From: an uncultured Acetatifactor sp.
Lineage (GTDB): Bacteria > Bacillota > Clostridia > Lachnospirales > Lachnospiraceae
Assembly: GCA_934402375.1 (NCBI GenBank)
Contig: CAKRUB010000032.1
Coordinates: 1 to 31,928 of the forward strand
Length of the DNA: 31,928 nucleotides
Reading direction: 5' to 3'
Part shown: positions 15,908 to 24,412 of the stretch, piece by piece
How positions within the stretch are numbered: position 1 is the first letter of the stretch
How the letters are laid out: each line of letters begins with the position of its first letter
Made by a program: the position numbers and the translations under genes
Notes under the pieces: generated by a model
The model's database searches: none
The model's input: the letters and a program-made list of their open reading frames with translations, nothing else
Told to the model about the DNA's origin: nothing

Positions 15908-17389
15908 ATGAAATTTAAGACAAGAATCCGTGTTACATTCATTTCTATCATTGTGTTGCCGCTTGTGCTGACATCCCTTGCTTTCTGCGGAATCGGACTG
16001 TATCTGGTGAATGTACAGAAGGGCTTTTCGGTGGAATCCGCCGGATATAAGTCACCGACAGCGAATATCAATGAGATTGTCGCGGCGACGGATAAGGCAT
16101 ATGAGGTTCTGATGGAGCAGGTCAGACTGGATCCTGCAAGGCTGGAGGACAAGGAATATCTCGAGGAGGTCAATTCCCAGGTTGCCCGCGGGTCAACCTA
16201 TATTCTCGTGAGGAGGGGAAATGAACTTTATTACGCCGGAAACGTGGAAGCGGCGAAGGAGATTTTTCCGAAGCTGCCTGATTTCGGTGACGCTGATCTC
16301 TCGGAAGGCTCCGGCATCTATTACGATGAATATGGAAAATATGTCAAGCAGATAGATTTTTACTTTACCGATGGCGCAGAGGGCAGCGTGTTTGTCATCA
16401 CAAAATCGAATTCCCTGATCTCGCGGCATCTGCTCATCGATATGTTTGTGGCGATGCTTGTCGTGCTGATCTTCACCAGCCTGATGCTGACAAGATGGAT
16501 TCGCAAGGGGGTATTTAACCCGATCAATGAGCTGAATGTGGCGATGCGTAAGATCAAGGAGGGCAATTTTGAATATGCGCTGGAGACGGACGCCAGCGGT
16601 GAAATCGGTGATCTGTACCGCAATTATGAGGACATGAGACTCCGACTGAAGGAATCCACGGAGGAAAATTCGGAGAATGAGAAGCAGAACCGCGAACTGA
16701 TCAGCAATATTTCGCATGATCTCAAGACGCCGATTACGGCTATCAAGGGCTATGTCGAAGGAATCATGGACGGTGTGGCGGACACGCCGGAGAAGATGGA
16801 TAAATACATCAAGACCATCTACAGCAAGGCGAACGATATGGAGAGGCTGATCAATGAGCTGACCTATTATTCCAGAATCGACAATAACAGGATTCCTTAC
16901 AACTTCCACAGAATCAATGTCGCCGATTATTTCGGGGACTGCGTGGAGGAGGTCGGTATGGATCTGGAGCAGCGCAATATCAAGCTGAATTACTCCAACC
17001 TTGTCAGTCCTGACACGGTTGTCATAGCCGATCCCGAGCAGATGAAAAAGGTTATCAACAACATTATCAGCAACAGTATTAAATACATGGACAAACCGCA
17101 GGGTGTCATTGACATCCGCATTCTGGACGAGGTGGACTCCATCAGGATCGAGATCGAGGATAACGGAAAGGGAATCGCGCAGAAGGATCTGGGCAAGATA
17201 TTTGAGAGGTTTTACCGCACGGATGCGTCCCGCAATTCCGCGCAGGGCGGCAGCGGCATCGGACTTTCGATCGTGAAGAAGATCATCGAGGATCACGGCG
17301 GATATATCTGGGCCACGGCAAAGGAAGGCGAGGGAACGTGTATGCACTTCGTGCTCAGAAAGTATATCGAGCTTCAAGGGGAAAATTAG
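15908..17389 (+). CDS. Sensor histidine kinase (PhoR/ResE-like)
   Basis: This is a 493-residue membrane kinase. Helix 1 lies at about 9-34, followed by an external domain of about 140 residues, helix 2 at about 175-195 and a HAMP domain at about 196-250 (FNPINELNVAMRKIKEGNFE). The H-box ISNISHDLKTPITAIKGYV has its His at about 270. The ATPase domain has MKKVINNIISNSIKYM, DNGKGI, FERFYRTDASR and GGSGIGLSIVKKIIEDHGG. The frame is open from 15842, but GAGG six bases before the ATG at 15908 fixes the start there. A 6-bp hairpin (15876-15881 with 15888-15893) sits in the leader just before the ribosome site. The cognate regulator follows 30 bases later, an unusual kinase-first order. The stimulus is unknown. 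Confidence 0.9.
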   Translation: MKFKTRIRVTFISIIVLPLVLTSLAFCGIGLYLVNVQKGFSVESAGYKSPTANINEIVAATDKAYEVLMEQVRLDPARLEDKEYLEEVNSQVARGSTYILVRRGNELYYAGNVEAAKEIFPKLPDFGDADLSEGSGIYYDEYGKYVKQIDFYFTDGAEGSVFVITKSNSLISRHLLIDMFVAMLVVLIFTSLMLTRWIRKGVFNPINELNVAMRKIKEGNFEYALETDASGEIGDLYRNYEDMRLRLKESTEENSENEKQNRELISNISHDLKTPITAIKGYVEGIMDGVADTPEKMDKYIKTIYSKANDMERLINELTYYSRIDNNRIPYNFHRINVADYFGDCVEEVGMDLEQRNIKLNYSNLVSPDTVVIADPEQMKKVINNIISNSIKYMDKPQGVIDIRILDEVDSIRIEIEDNGKGIAQKDLGKIFERFYRTDASRNSAQGGSGIGLSIVKKIIEDHGGYIWATAKEGEGTCMHFVLRKYIELQGEN

Positions 17390-17419
17390 GAGATATTATA
17401 GGAAAGGTGGACATAAGAT

Positions 17420-18112
17420 ATGAGCAAGATTTTGATTATTGAGGATGAGGTGGCGATTGCTGACCTTGAGAGAGATTATCTGGAGCTGTCAGACTTTGAG
17501 GTGGATATCCGCAACAGCGGAGATGAAGGTCTGGAGGCAGCCCTGTCGGGCGATTATAATTTGATCATTTTGGATCTGATGCTTCCCGGTATCGATGGCT
17601 TTGAGGTCTGCAAGAAGATCCGCGAGGAAAAGAATGTCCCGATCCTGATGGTTTCCGCGAAGAAGGATGATATTGATAAAATCCGCGGTCTCGGTCTCGG
17701 AGCGGATGATTACATGACGAAGCCCTTCAGCCCCAGCGAGCTTGTGGCGAGGGTTAAGGCGCATCTGGCGCGTTACGAGAGACTGGTTGGAACAAATCAG
17801 AAGCCGCAGAACGATATTGTAGAGATCCGCGGACTCCGCATTGATAAGACCGCGCGCCGTGTGTATGTGAATGGTGTGGAGAAAACCTTTACGACAAAGG
17901 AATTTGATCTGCTGACCTTTCTGGCGGAGAACCCGAACCATGTATTTACGAAGGAAGAGCTGTTCCGCGAGATCTGGGACATGGATTCCATCGGTGACAT
18001 AGCGACCGTCACCGTCCATATCAAGAAAATCCGCGAAAAGATTGAGACAGACACCGCAAAGCCCCAGTATATCGAGACGATCTGGGGAGTTGGCTACCGG
18101 TTTAAAATATAA
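17420..18112 (+). CDS. OmpR/PhoB-family response regulator
   Basis: This is a 230-residue regulator with receiver residues E8-D9-E10, phospho-acceptor D52 in LIILDLMLPGIDGFEVC, a conserved Ser/Lys pair (MVSAKKDD, MTKPFSP) and a C-terminal winged helix ending YIETIWGVGYRFKI. It is the partner of the kinase 30 bases upstream. It is the typical WalR/PhoP-like class seen in Clostridia, but neither YycH/YycI nor phosphate-transport genes are nearby, so no specific name is justified. A terminator follows 16 bases after the stop. Confidence 0.92.
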   Translation: MSKILIIEDEVAIADLERDYLELSDFEVDIRNSGDEGLEAALSGDYNLIILDLMLPGIDGFEVCKKIREEKNVPILMVSAKKDDIDKIRGLGLGADDYMTKPFSPSELVARVKAHLARYERLVGTNQKPQNDIVEIRGLRIDKTARRVYVNGVEKTFTTKEFDLLTFLAENPNHVFTKEELFREIWDMDSIGDIATVTVHIKKIREKIETDTAKPQYIETIWGVGYRFKI

Positions 18113-18128
18113 TAAGAGATAATAAGAA

Positions 18129-18154
18129 GGACGCTTCACGAGGAGCGTCCCTTT
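18129..18154. terminator. Terminator between convergent genes
   Basis: GGACGCT (18129-18135) pairs with AGCGTCC (18144-18150) around an 8-base loop, followed by CTTTG. It separates the plus-strand regulator from the minus-strand MATE gene. Confidence 0.7.
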
Positions 18155-18160
18155 GTCATG

Positions 18161-19114
18161 CTATGCACGTCTGGGATAAGGCGTTTTCAGGAATTTTCTG
18201 TAAAAGACGAATCCAACGGTGGCGGTGATGAGCTCTGTCACGGGAAAGGTCAGCCAGAAATAGTTCAGACCCAAGCGCGAAAACAGGAAACCGAGCGGTA
18301 CAAACAACACAACCGTGCGGATCACGGTCAGCAGTGAGCTCTTAAGGCTGAAGTCAATCGCCTGAAAAAACAAGGGGAACGTAAGCGATGGCACCATCGG
18401 AAGAAAGCTGACTTCGACGAAGAGAAAGCCTATTTTGCCGATTGCAACAACGGCATCGTCGGAGGTAAATACGCGCAGCATCGGTTCGGGGAACAACAGG
18501 AAGCAGAGCATTCCCAAAAACATTAAGGTGATGCCGAAAATGACGGAGGTTGATAATGTCTTCCTGCAACGTTCAATATTCTTTGCGGCGTAGTTGAAGC
18601 TTACTACAGGAACAATGCATGTCTGCATCGCTCCAAGCGGGATAAAGAAAAAGGTCTGCCATTTATAGTAGAGTCCGAGGGCAGTGACTGCCTGATCGGA
18701 AAAACCGGAGAGAATCAGGTTCAGCCCCAGAATGTAAAAGGTGTAAGCGGACTGCATTAGGATGTTCGGTGTTCCCAGACGAAAGATTTTCTTAATATAA
18801 TGCGGATATTTTTCCTTTGCAAGGGAAGATCGGAAGCCTTTTCTCATGACAACAAGCGCGGCGACGATCTGTCCCGCAACGGTGGCGATTGCTGCGCCGG
18901 AAACACCCAGCCTCGGCAGTCCGGGCAGACCGAAAATCAGCAGCGGATCGATGATCGAGAGCGCAGTCAGCCCCGATTCGGAAAATCTGCCGACAAAGAG
19001 GCTGTCGACGATATTGTAGAGCGCCTGAATCAGCTGTGCAAGCATGACAGGAGGCGCCATTTTTAGCAGTATGCGGCTAATTCTTTCTGTTCCAAAAAAG
19101 TCCGATGTTTCCAT
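18161..19114 (-). CDS. MATE-family efflux protein with internal deletion
   Basis: This belongs to the multidrug and toxic compound extrusion family of cation-coupled exporters. The start (FFGTERISRILLKMAPPVM, then QALYNIVDSLFVGRFSESG) and the second lobe are normal. The text runs directly from GLTALSI, at the end of helix 2, to DPLLIFGLPGLPRLGVSGAA, which in full-length members belongs near helix 5. Roughly 120-130 residues are therefore missing in frame, and the protein is about 317 residues instead of about 450. With about three helices gone it is unlikely to transport normally. The frame is open to 19141, but AGGAG nine bases before the ATG at 19114 favours that start. It has a good promoter of its own. 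Confidence 0.85.
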   Translation of the reverse strand: METSDFFGTERISRILLKMAPPVMLAQLIQALYNIVDSLFVGRFSESGLTALSIIDPLLIFGLPGLPRLGVSGAAIATVAGQIVAALVVMRKGFRSSLAKEKYPHYIKKIFRLGTPNILMQSAYTFYILGLNLILSGFSDQAVTALGLYYKWQTFFFIPLGAMQTCIVPVVSFNYAAKNIERCRKTLSTSVIFGITLMFLGMLCFLLFPEPMLRVFTSDDAVVAIGKIGFLFVEVSFLPMVPSLTFPLFFQAIDFSLKSSLLTVIRTVVLFVPLGFLFSRLGLNYFWLTFPVTELITATVGFVFYRKFLKTPYPRRA

Positions 19115-19158
19115 CTCCATCTTCTCCTCTGTAGGTATCATTATTGGAAATCAGAAGT

Positions 19159-19187
19159 ATTTTAGTTCACGGAAATTTCCTTGTCAA
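19159..19187 (-). promoter_or_regulatory. Promoter of the MATE gene with a palindrome in the spacer
   Basis: On the minus strand a perfect TTGACA (19187-19182), a 17-base spacer and TAAAAT (19164-19159). The spacer holds the 10-base palindrome GGAAATTTCC (19171-19180), a possible operator. Confidence 0.65.
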
Positions 19188-19226
19188 CAAGAGGGGCTTT
19201 GGAAAACCCTCTTTTCAATTTTGTAC

Positions 19227-19255
19227 TTGAATAATTTGAGATTACAAAGTATACT
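19227..19255 (+). promoter_or_regulatory. Promoter of the DUF4143-type ATPase gene
   Basis: TTGAAT (19227-19232), a 17-base spacer and TATACT (19250-19255). A 7-bp hairpin AGAGCCC/GGGCTCT (19267-19284) lies in the leader before the ribosome site and could influence expression. Confidence 0.55.
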
Positions 19256-19309
19256 TATTGAAAATGAGAGCCCAAATGGGCTCTGAATTTCAATGAAAGG
19301 TGTGAACTT

Positions 19310-20599
19310 ATGGATATAAAGCGCGACAGTTACCTACAGCAACTAATATCATATCGATTTGATGGACTTGTAAAAGTAATTACCGGTATCAGAAGGTGTG
19401 GTAAATCTTATTTGTTAAAGAATATATATAAAGAATATCTTCTACAGAATGGAGTCAAGGAGGAGCAGATTATTGTCATTGAGTTGGATCTTGCAAAGGA
19501 CATTAAATATCGTAATCCATTGATTCTTTCAAAATATGTACGGGAAATGGTGGAGCATAGTAAGGAAGAATTTTATCTGTTTGTAGATGAGATTCAGATG
19601 TCGGATGAGGTGAGTAATCCGTATAATGAAAATGGAAAGAAAATTACATTCTATGATGCGTTGAATGATTTGCGCAGCTTATCAAATCTGGATGTGTATG
19701 TAACAGGAAGTAATTCAAAGATGCTTTCCAGTGATATTCTGACAGAGTTCAGAGGACGCAGTGATGAGATACGAGTGCATCCGTTAAGCTTTGCGGAATA
19801 CTATTCTGCGGCTGGTGGAGATAAAAACGAGGCATTTGATGATTATGCATTTTATGGTGGAATGCCGCTCATTCTGTCGAGACCAAACGATGCTGCTAAG
19901 ATGGCATACCTTAAGTCACTTTTTACGGAAGTGTATATAAAAGATATTGTAGAACGTAAAAAGATAGAACGTCAGGATGTGCTGGAGCAGATATTGGATT
20001 TATTATGCTCATCCATTGGCTCATTAACGAATCCCACTAAGATTGCAGATACATTGCGAAGCAAACAGACGGTAGGCGTAGCAGCAAACACGATACGTTC
20101 CTATATAGGTCATCTTGAGGATGCTTTTTTATTTTCAGAAAGTAAGCGATATGATGTAAAGGGTAAGTCCTATTTTGATTCACCTAATAAATACTATAGT
20201 GAGGACATTGGACTGAGAAATGCGCGTATTGAATTCAGGCAGCAGGAAATGACTCATATCATGGAGAATATAATTTATAATGAGCTTAGAATTCGGCAGT
20301 TTTCTGTGGATGTGGGCGTGGTATATGCAAGAACCATTAATCAGAACGGTAATTCTGTGCGTACACCGAGGGAAATAGATTTTGTTGTAACATCTGGTTA
20401 TAAGAAAACCTATATTCAGTCAGCATATTCAATGTCATCCGAGGAAAAAGCTGAAACGGAACTTAGACCTTTTGCATTAACTGGAGATTCCTTCCCTAAG
20501 ATAGTTGTAAGGAAAGATATCGGCAAGAGATGGTATGATGAGAATGGTATTCTGAATATTAACTTGATTGATTTCCTGTTGGATAAGGAACTTATATAG
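19310..20599 (+). CDS. AAA-type ATPase with DUF4143 C-terminal domain
   Basis: This is a 429-residue P-loop ATPase of the AAA_14/DUF4143 family, widespread in gut bacteria and archaea and without an established function. It shows Walker A TGIRRCGKS at about 25-33, Walker B FYLFVDEIQ at about 88-96 and a sensor region VTGSNSKML. The C-terminal half includes YGGMPLIL and a PD-(D/E)XK-like DUF4143 domain (about 340-400, TPREIDFVV with a later K-rich strand). The gene is clearly more AT-rich than its neighbours and stands alone with its own promoter and terminator, which suggests horizontal acquisition. Its ribosome site is AAAGGTG. Confidence 0.87.
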   Translation: MDIKRDSYLQQLISYRFDGLVKVITGIRRCGKSYLLKNIYKEYLLQNGVKEEQIIVIELDLAKDIKYRNPLILSKYVREMVEHSKEEFYLFVDEIQMSDEVSNPYNENGKKITFYDALNDLRSLSNLDVYVTGSNSKMLSSDILTEFRGRSDEIRVHPLSFAEYYSAAGGDKNEAFDDYAFYGGMPLILSRPNDAAKMAYLKSLFTEVYIKDIVERKKIERQDVLEQILDLLCSSIGSLTNPTKIADTLRSKQTVGVAANTIRSYIGHLEDAFLFSESKRYDVKGKSYFDSPNKYYSEDIGLRNARIEFRQQEMTHIMENIIYNELRIRQFSVDVGVVYARTINQNGNSVRTPREIDFVVTSGYKKTYIQSAYSMSSEEKAETELRPFALTGDSFPKIVVRKDIGKRWYDENGILNINLIDFLLDKELI

Positions 20600-20631
20600 G
20601 CAGAGCTTAGAATGATAAGGATACCTTAAAT

Positions 20632-20662
20632 AAGGGGCAGACCGCATAAGTCTGCCTCTTTG
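20632..20662. terminator. Terminator shared by the ATPase gene and the YmaF-like gene
   Basis: An 11-bp stem (20632-20642 with 20650-20660, one G-U pair) with a 7-base loop cgcataa. Plus strand: TCTTTG follows the core. Minus strand: the last bases of the YmaF-like gene lie just beside it. Confidence 0.75.
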
Positions 20663-20673
20663 CTGTAGAGATG

Positions 20674-21063
20674 TCAACAGGTGCCGCAATCGCAGTTGCA
20701 GTCTCTGTCGCGTCTGATGTCCGTGGGCGCGTCGATGAGAGAGGCTACCTGGAACTGGTGCCGATGTCCATCCGCGACGTCCGTGAAGGTCTTGGCAAAG
20801 TGAACATGCTTGCCGCCGCCGACATAGATAGCCGGGGAGGATTTTCCGCAGAATTCGTGCGTGTGTCCGTCTGCATAATCGGTGGTAAATTTGATCTCAT
20901 GGACATGAGATTTGCCTTCTCTGATTGCCTCACCGGAAACCGTGGCGAATCTGTGGTTGTGGCATTCGTTGCAGTTTCCGGCAACGAGCGTGCTTCCGAC
21001 GACCTCATGCACATGCTCCGGGTCGAAACGTTCGGTGATAAAGCTGTTGTTCAGTTCTTCCAT
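20674..21063 (-). CDS. YmaF-family histidine-rich protein
   Basis: This is a 129-residue soluble protein with repeated His-X-His elements roughly every 18-25 residues (EHVHEV, CHNHRF, SHVHEI, DGHTHEF, KHVHF, DGHRHQF), the hallmark of the YmaF family. The family's role is unknown, but the pattern suggests binding of a transition metal. A cysteine cluster CNCDCGTC forms the very end, and CNECH lies in the first third. AGGAG is well placed before the ATG. It is transcribed alone, with its back to the rRNA methyltransferase gene. Confidence 0.8.
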   Translation of the reverse strand: MEELNNSFITERFDPEHVHEVVGSTLVAGNCNECHNHRFATVSGEAIREGKSHVHEIKFTTDYADGHTHEFCGKSSPAIYVGGGKHVHFAKTFTDVADGHRHQFQVASLIDAPTDIRRDRDCNCDCGTC

Positions 21064-21229
21064 TCTGACTCCTGTCTGTCCGCCGTGGCGAACCTCCCTT
21101 TTCGGGAATAATTTGTTTTATACTATATCTTATGAAAAAGGGGAAATTTGGTGCTAATTGACTTTCCCTGTCGAATGTGGAAAAATAGGGTTAATGATTC
21201 AGAAACAGGAAAGGATGGAATGAGATCAG

Positions 21230-22600
21230 ATGCTTCCGGAGGCTTTTTTAGATAGAATGCAGCAGATGCTGGGAGAAGAATACGGAGAGTTTCTTGCCAG
21301 CTTTGAACAGGAGAGGTATCAGGCTCTCCGGGTGAATGCCCTGAAGGCAGGGGATGCAAGACCGGGCTTTCTGGCACAGCTTGCGCCGGTTCCATGGGCG
21401 GAAAACGGCTATTACTATGAACCGGAGCTGCAGCCCGGAAAGCATCCTTATCATGACGCGGGTGTCTACTATATTCAGGAGCCGAGCGCCATGATGCCGG
21501 CGGAGCTTTTACAGGCGCAGCCGGGAGACAGAGTGCTGGATCTCTGCGCCGCACCGGGCGGAAAGAGCACGCAGCTTGCAGCGAAGCTCATGGGCAGGGG
21601 CTTACTTCTCTGCAACGAAATCCATCCCGCGAGAGCGAAGATTCTGTCGGAAAATGTCGAGAGAATGGGCATCCGCAATGCCTGTGTGACAAATGAGACT
21701 CCGGCGCGCCTTGCGGAGAGCTTTCCGGCGTATTTTGACAGAATACTGGTTGACGCGCCCTGTTCAGGCGAGGGAATGTTCCGGAAGAATGGGGCGGCAT
21801 GTGACGAATGGAGCCCGGAGAACGTTGCGCTCTGTGCGGAAAGACAGGATGAAATACTGGACTGTGCTGCCGCGATGCTGCGTCCCGGAGGAAGACTGGT
21901 GTACTCTACCTGTACCTTTGCCCCGGAGGAGGACGAGGGCAGCGTGGAGAGATTTCTGGAGCGCCATCCCGATTTCCGGGCTGTGCCGATCGATGCAGAG
22001 GAGTTTGGACTGATGGGATGTGAGGGCAGACTTGCGGGAACTATCCGTCTCTGGCCGCATAAAATCAAGGGCGAGGGACATTTTGCAGCGGTTTTCGAGA
22101 AAGCCGGAACAATACCTGCCGACTTTCGCGGGACTACGCTCCGTGGAACGGCAAAGGGCATGAGCGAGAAGGAGCTTGCGGAATATCTGGCTTTCCGCAG
22201 GGAAAACCTGTGTGGAGCCGCTGCAACAACGCCGGAGCATGGTCGCTACATCCGATTTGGAGATAACCTCTATCTGGTGTCAGAGGAGCTGCCGGACATG
22301 AAAGGGCTGAAGGTTCTTCGACCGGGACTGCATCTCGGGGAACTGAAGAAGAACCGGTTCGAGCCGTCGCACGCTCTTGCACTGGCTCTTTCGCCCGGGG
22401 ATGCCCTGCATGTGTGGAACCTGAAGGCGGACGACCCGACGACTGCGGCGTATCTGAACGGACAGACCTTCGCGGCAGAGGGTGAGAAGGGCTGGTATCT
22501 GATCTGTGTTGATGGTTTTTCCCTCGGCTGGGGAAAGCTCGCGGGCGGCATCATGAAAAACCATTATCCCAAGGGGCTCCGAAGCATGAGAGCGGTTTAG
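21230..22600 (+). CDS. rsmF: rRNA m5C methyltransferase, RsmF/NOL1-NOP2-Sun family
   Basis: This is a 456-residue SAM-dependent RNA cytosine-5 methyltransferase. It has an N-terminal RNA-binding part with RYQALRVNALKAG, the SAM motif DLCAAPGGKST at about 104-114, and the two catalytic-pocket cysteines in DAPCSGEGMF (C178) and YSTCTF (C228). The roughly 150-residue C-terminal extension (from about 300) resembles the RsmF/YebU C-terminal RNA-binding and PUA-like domains. The family methylates a cytidine in 16S rRNA (C1407 in E. coli) or other rRNA sites; the exact target here is not readable. An upstream ATG at 21216 meets a stop at once, so 21230 is the start. Confidence 0.88.
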   Translation: MLPEAFLDRMQQMLGEEYGEFLASFEQERYQALRVNALKAGDARPGFLAQLAPVPWAENGYYYEPELQPGKHPYHDAGVYYIQEPSAMMPAELLQAQPGDRVLDLCAAPGGKSTQLAAKLMGRGLLLCNEIHPARAKILSENVERMGIRNACVTNETPARLAESFPAYFDRILVDAPCSGEGMFRKNGAACDEWSPENVALCAERQDEILDCAAAMLRPGGRLVYSTCTFAPEEDEGSVERFLERHPDFRAVPIDAEEFGLMGCEGRLAGTIRLWPHKIKGEGHFAAVFEKAGTIPADFRGTTLRGTAKGMSEKELAEYLAFRRENLCGAAATTPEHGRYIRFGDNLYLVSEELPDMKGLKVLRPGLHLGELKKNRFEPSHALALALSPGDALHVWNLKADDPTTAAYLNGQTFAAEGEKGWYLICVDGFSLGWGKLAGGIMKNHYPKGLRSMRAV

Positions 22601-22664
22601 CATTCTGAAAACAAGGAAAAGCTATGTATGCTAATACAACAATAACCGGAAAGGGAGGGCGCGT

Positions 22665-23675
22665 ATGTGTACGGCTGCAACTTATCTGACGAAAGATTTC
22701 TACATGGGGAGAACCCTTGACTATGAATTTTCCTACGGCGAACAGGTCACGGTCATGCCGAGAGGCTTTGAGCTTGTGTTCCGCCATATGGGAAAAATGA
22801 ATACACATTTTGCAATGATCGGTATGGCGCATGTGACAGATGGCTATCCGCTCTTTTATGAAGCATTTAACGAAAAGGGTGTCGGAATGGCGGGACTTAA
22901 CTTTGTCGGAAATGCAGCCTATGCCGGAGTGCAGGACGGGCGGGAGAACGTTGCGCAGTTTGAGTTCATCCCGTGGGTGCTTGGGCAGTGCAGCTCCGTC
23001 GGGGAGGCGAGGGCGCTCCTCGAAGGAATCAATCTTGTCGGTACACCGTACAACGAACACTATCCCTGTGCCCAGCTGCACTGGCTGATCGCGGACAGCC
23101 GGGAGGCGCTGACGGTTGAGAGCATGGCGGACGGTCTGCATGTCTATGAGAATCCGGTCGGCGTCCTTACGAATAACCCGCCGTTTCCACTGCAAATGTT
23201 TCGGCTGAATGATTATATGCGGCTTTCCGTGCGGCAGCCGCAAAATTTATTTTCAGATGCATTGGATTTAAAGACCTACAGCCGCGGAATGGGAGCACTG
23301 GGGCTGCCGGGGGACTTGTCCTCTGCCTCCCGCTTTGTCAGGGTAGCGTTTGTAAAACAGAATTCCGTGTCGGGAACTTCCGAGGAAGAGAGTGTGAGCC
23401 AGTTTTTCCATATTTTAGGCGCAGTGGAACAACAGCGGGGTTGCTGCGAGGTGGAGGAGGGAAAGTACGAGCTTACCATTTACACCTCCTGCTGTAATGT
23501 GGATAAGGGCATCTACTACTACACCACTTACGGCAATCATCAGATCACGGCTGTGGATATGTACCGTGAAAATCTGGACAGCTGTGAATTAAAATGTTAT
23601 CCTCTTGTTCAGACGGAGCAGATCCGTTGGGAGAATGGAAGGTACGGACAGGATGAGAACGGAAATCGTATATGA
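22665..23675 (+). CDS. Choloylglycine hydrolase family (bile salt hydrolase/penicillin V acylase)
   Basis: This is an Ntn-hydrolase of 336 residues whose N-terminal nucleophile is Cys2, exposed after removal of Met1 (MCTAATYLT). The other active-site positions are present in order: R16 and D19 (GRTLDYEF), N79 (GLNF), N170 or N171 (LTNNPPFPLQ) and R223 (SSASRFVRVAF). No signal peptide, so it is cytoplasmic. Bile salt hydrolases deconjugate glycine- or taurine-linked bile acids, which would fit a gut organism. The family also contains penicillin V and acyl-homoserine-lactone acylases, so the substrate needs testing. AAGGGAGG precedes the ATG. The 3' end overlaps the pseudouridine synthase gene by 23 bases. 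Confidence 0.9.
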   Translation: MCTAATYLTKDFYMGRTLDYEFSYGEQVTVMPRGFELVFRHMGKMNTHFAMIGMAHVTDGYPLFYEAFNEKGVGMAGLNFVGNAAYAGVQDGRENVAQFEFIPWVLGQCSSVGEARALLEGINLVGTPYNEHYPCAQLHWLIADSREALTVESMADGLHVYENPVGVLTNNPPFPLQMFRLNDYMRLSVRQPQNLFSDALDLKTYSRGMGALGLPGDLSSASRFVRVAFVKQNSVSGTSEEESVSQFFHILGAVEQQRGCCEVEEGKYELTIYTSCCNVDKGIYYYTTYGNHQITAVDMYRENLDSCELKCYPLVQTEQIRWENGRYGQDENGNRI

Positions 23676-24348
23676 GGATAAGGATCTATTAGTGATTCAC
23701 AAACCAGCGGGGCAGGCGACCCAGACAGCGCGCATCGGGCAGCAGGATGTTGTCAGTGAACTGAAAAATTATCTCTCTTCAAAGTCCGGTCAGAAGGGTC
23801 AGCCTTATCTCGGGATTGTCCACCGTCTCGATCAGCCCGTGGAGGGGCTGCTTGTGTTTGCGAAGAACAAAAATGCCGCCGCGGCATTGGCAAACCAGCT
23901 GAATAAACAATACTATGCTGTTTTCTGTGGAAAAACTGCGGCGGTTGAGGGAGAGCTTGTGGATTATCTGTTCAAGGACAGCGCCACCGGAAGGGCGGTT
24001 ATCGTTCCGGAAGGAGAAGCCGCCGGCAGCGGGGCGAAAAGAGCCGTCCTGCACTATAGGACAATTAAGACCATTACCACAGAGCAGGGAGAGTTAACCC
24101 TCGCAGACATTGAAATTGAGACAGGAAGATTTCACCAGATCCGCGCGCAGATGGCAAATGCCGGCATGGCGCTGCTCGGGGATGAGAAATATGCGGACGA
24201 AGTGACGCGGCGAATCTCCCATGCGCTGGGAGTGACCTCTGTGGCGCTCTGTGCATACAGTCTTGCGGTCAGGCAGCCGGTGACGGGCAAGCTGCTGCAT
24301 TTTCAGATACAGCCTGCCACGAAAGCATTTTCCTTTTTCGACCTGTAA
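23653..24348 (+). CDS. RluA-family pseudouridine synthase
   Basis: This is a 231-residue RNA-modifying enzyme with the catalytic aspartate in HRLDQPVEGLLVFAK (D60), the start IVYEDKDLLVIHKPAGQ and the late motif TGRFHQIRAQMANAG typical of RluA-type enzymes. There is no N-terminal S4 domain. Its substrate (rRNA or tRNA position) is not determined. The frame opens at 23605, but the ATG at 23653 fits the family start and overlaps the bile-salt-hydrolase-like gene by 23 bases, with GGAAGG ten bases upstream. Together with the RsmF-like gene it makes a small RNA-modification neighbourhood. Confidence 0.9.
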   Translation: MRTEIVYEDKDLLVIHKPAGQATQTARIGQQDVVSELKNYLSSKSGQKGQPYLGIVHRLDQPVEGLLVFAKNKNAAAALANQLNKQYYAVFCGKTAAVEGELVDYLFKDSATGRAVIVPEGEAAGSGAKRAVLHYRTIKTITTEQGELTLADIEIETGRFHQIRAQMANAGMALLGDEKYADEVTRRISHALGVTSVALCAYSLAVRQPVTGKLLHFQIQPATKAFSFFDL

Positions 24349-24412
24349 ATATTTCCGTGGAAAAAAACCATACTAAGCACATGAGACAGATTTTTCATGG
24401 GAGGTCGGTAGT

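Noticed and set aside
16193..17377. 394-codon open frame antisense to the kinase gene
   Set aside because: It lies wholly within the kinase at 15908-17389, has no ribosome site or family resemblance, and its composition mirrors the sense gene.
19189..19213. AAGAGGG/CCCTCTT hairpin followed by T-rich bases, terminator-like
   Set aside because: No plus-strand gene ends upstream of it; its 7-bp stem has an 11-base loop and it lies beside two promoters, so a terminator role is not supported.
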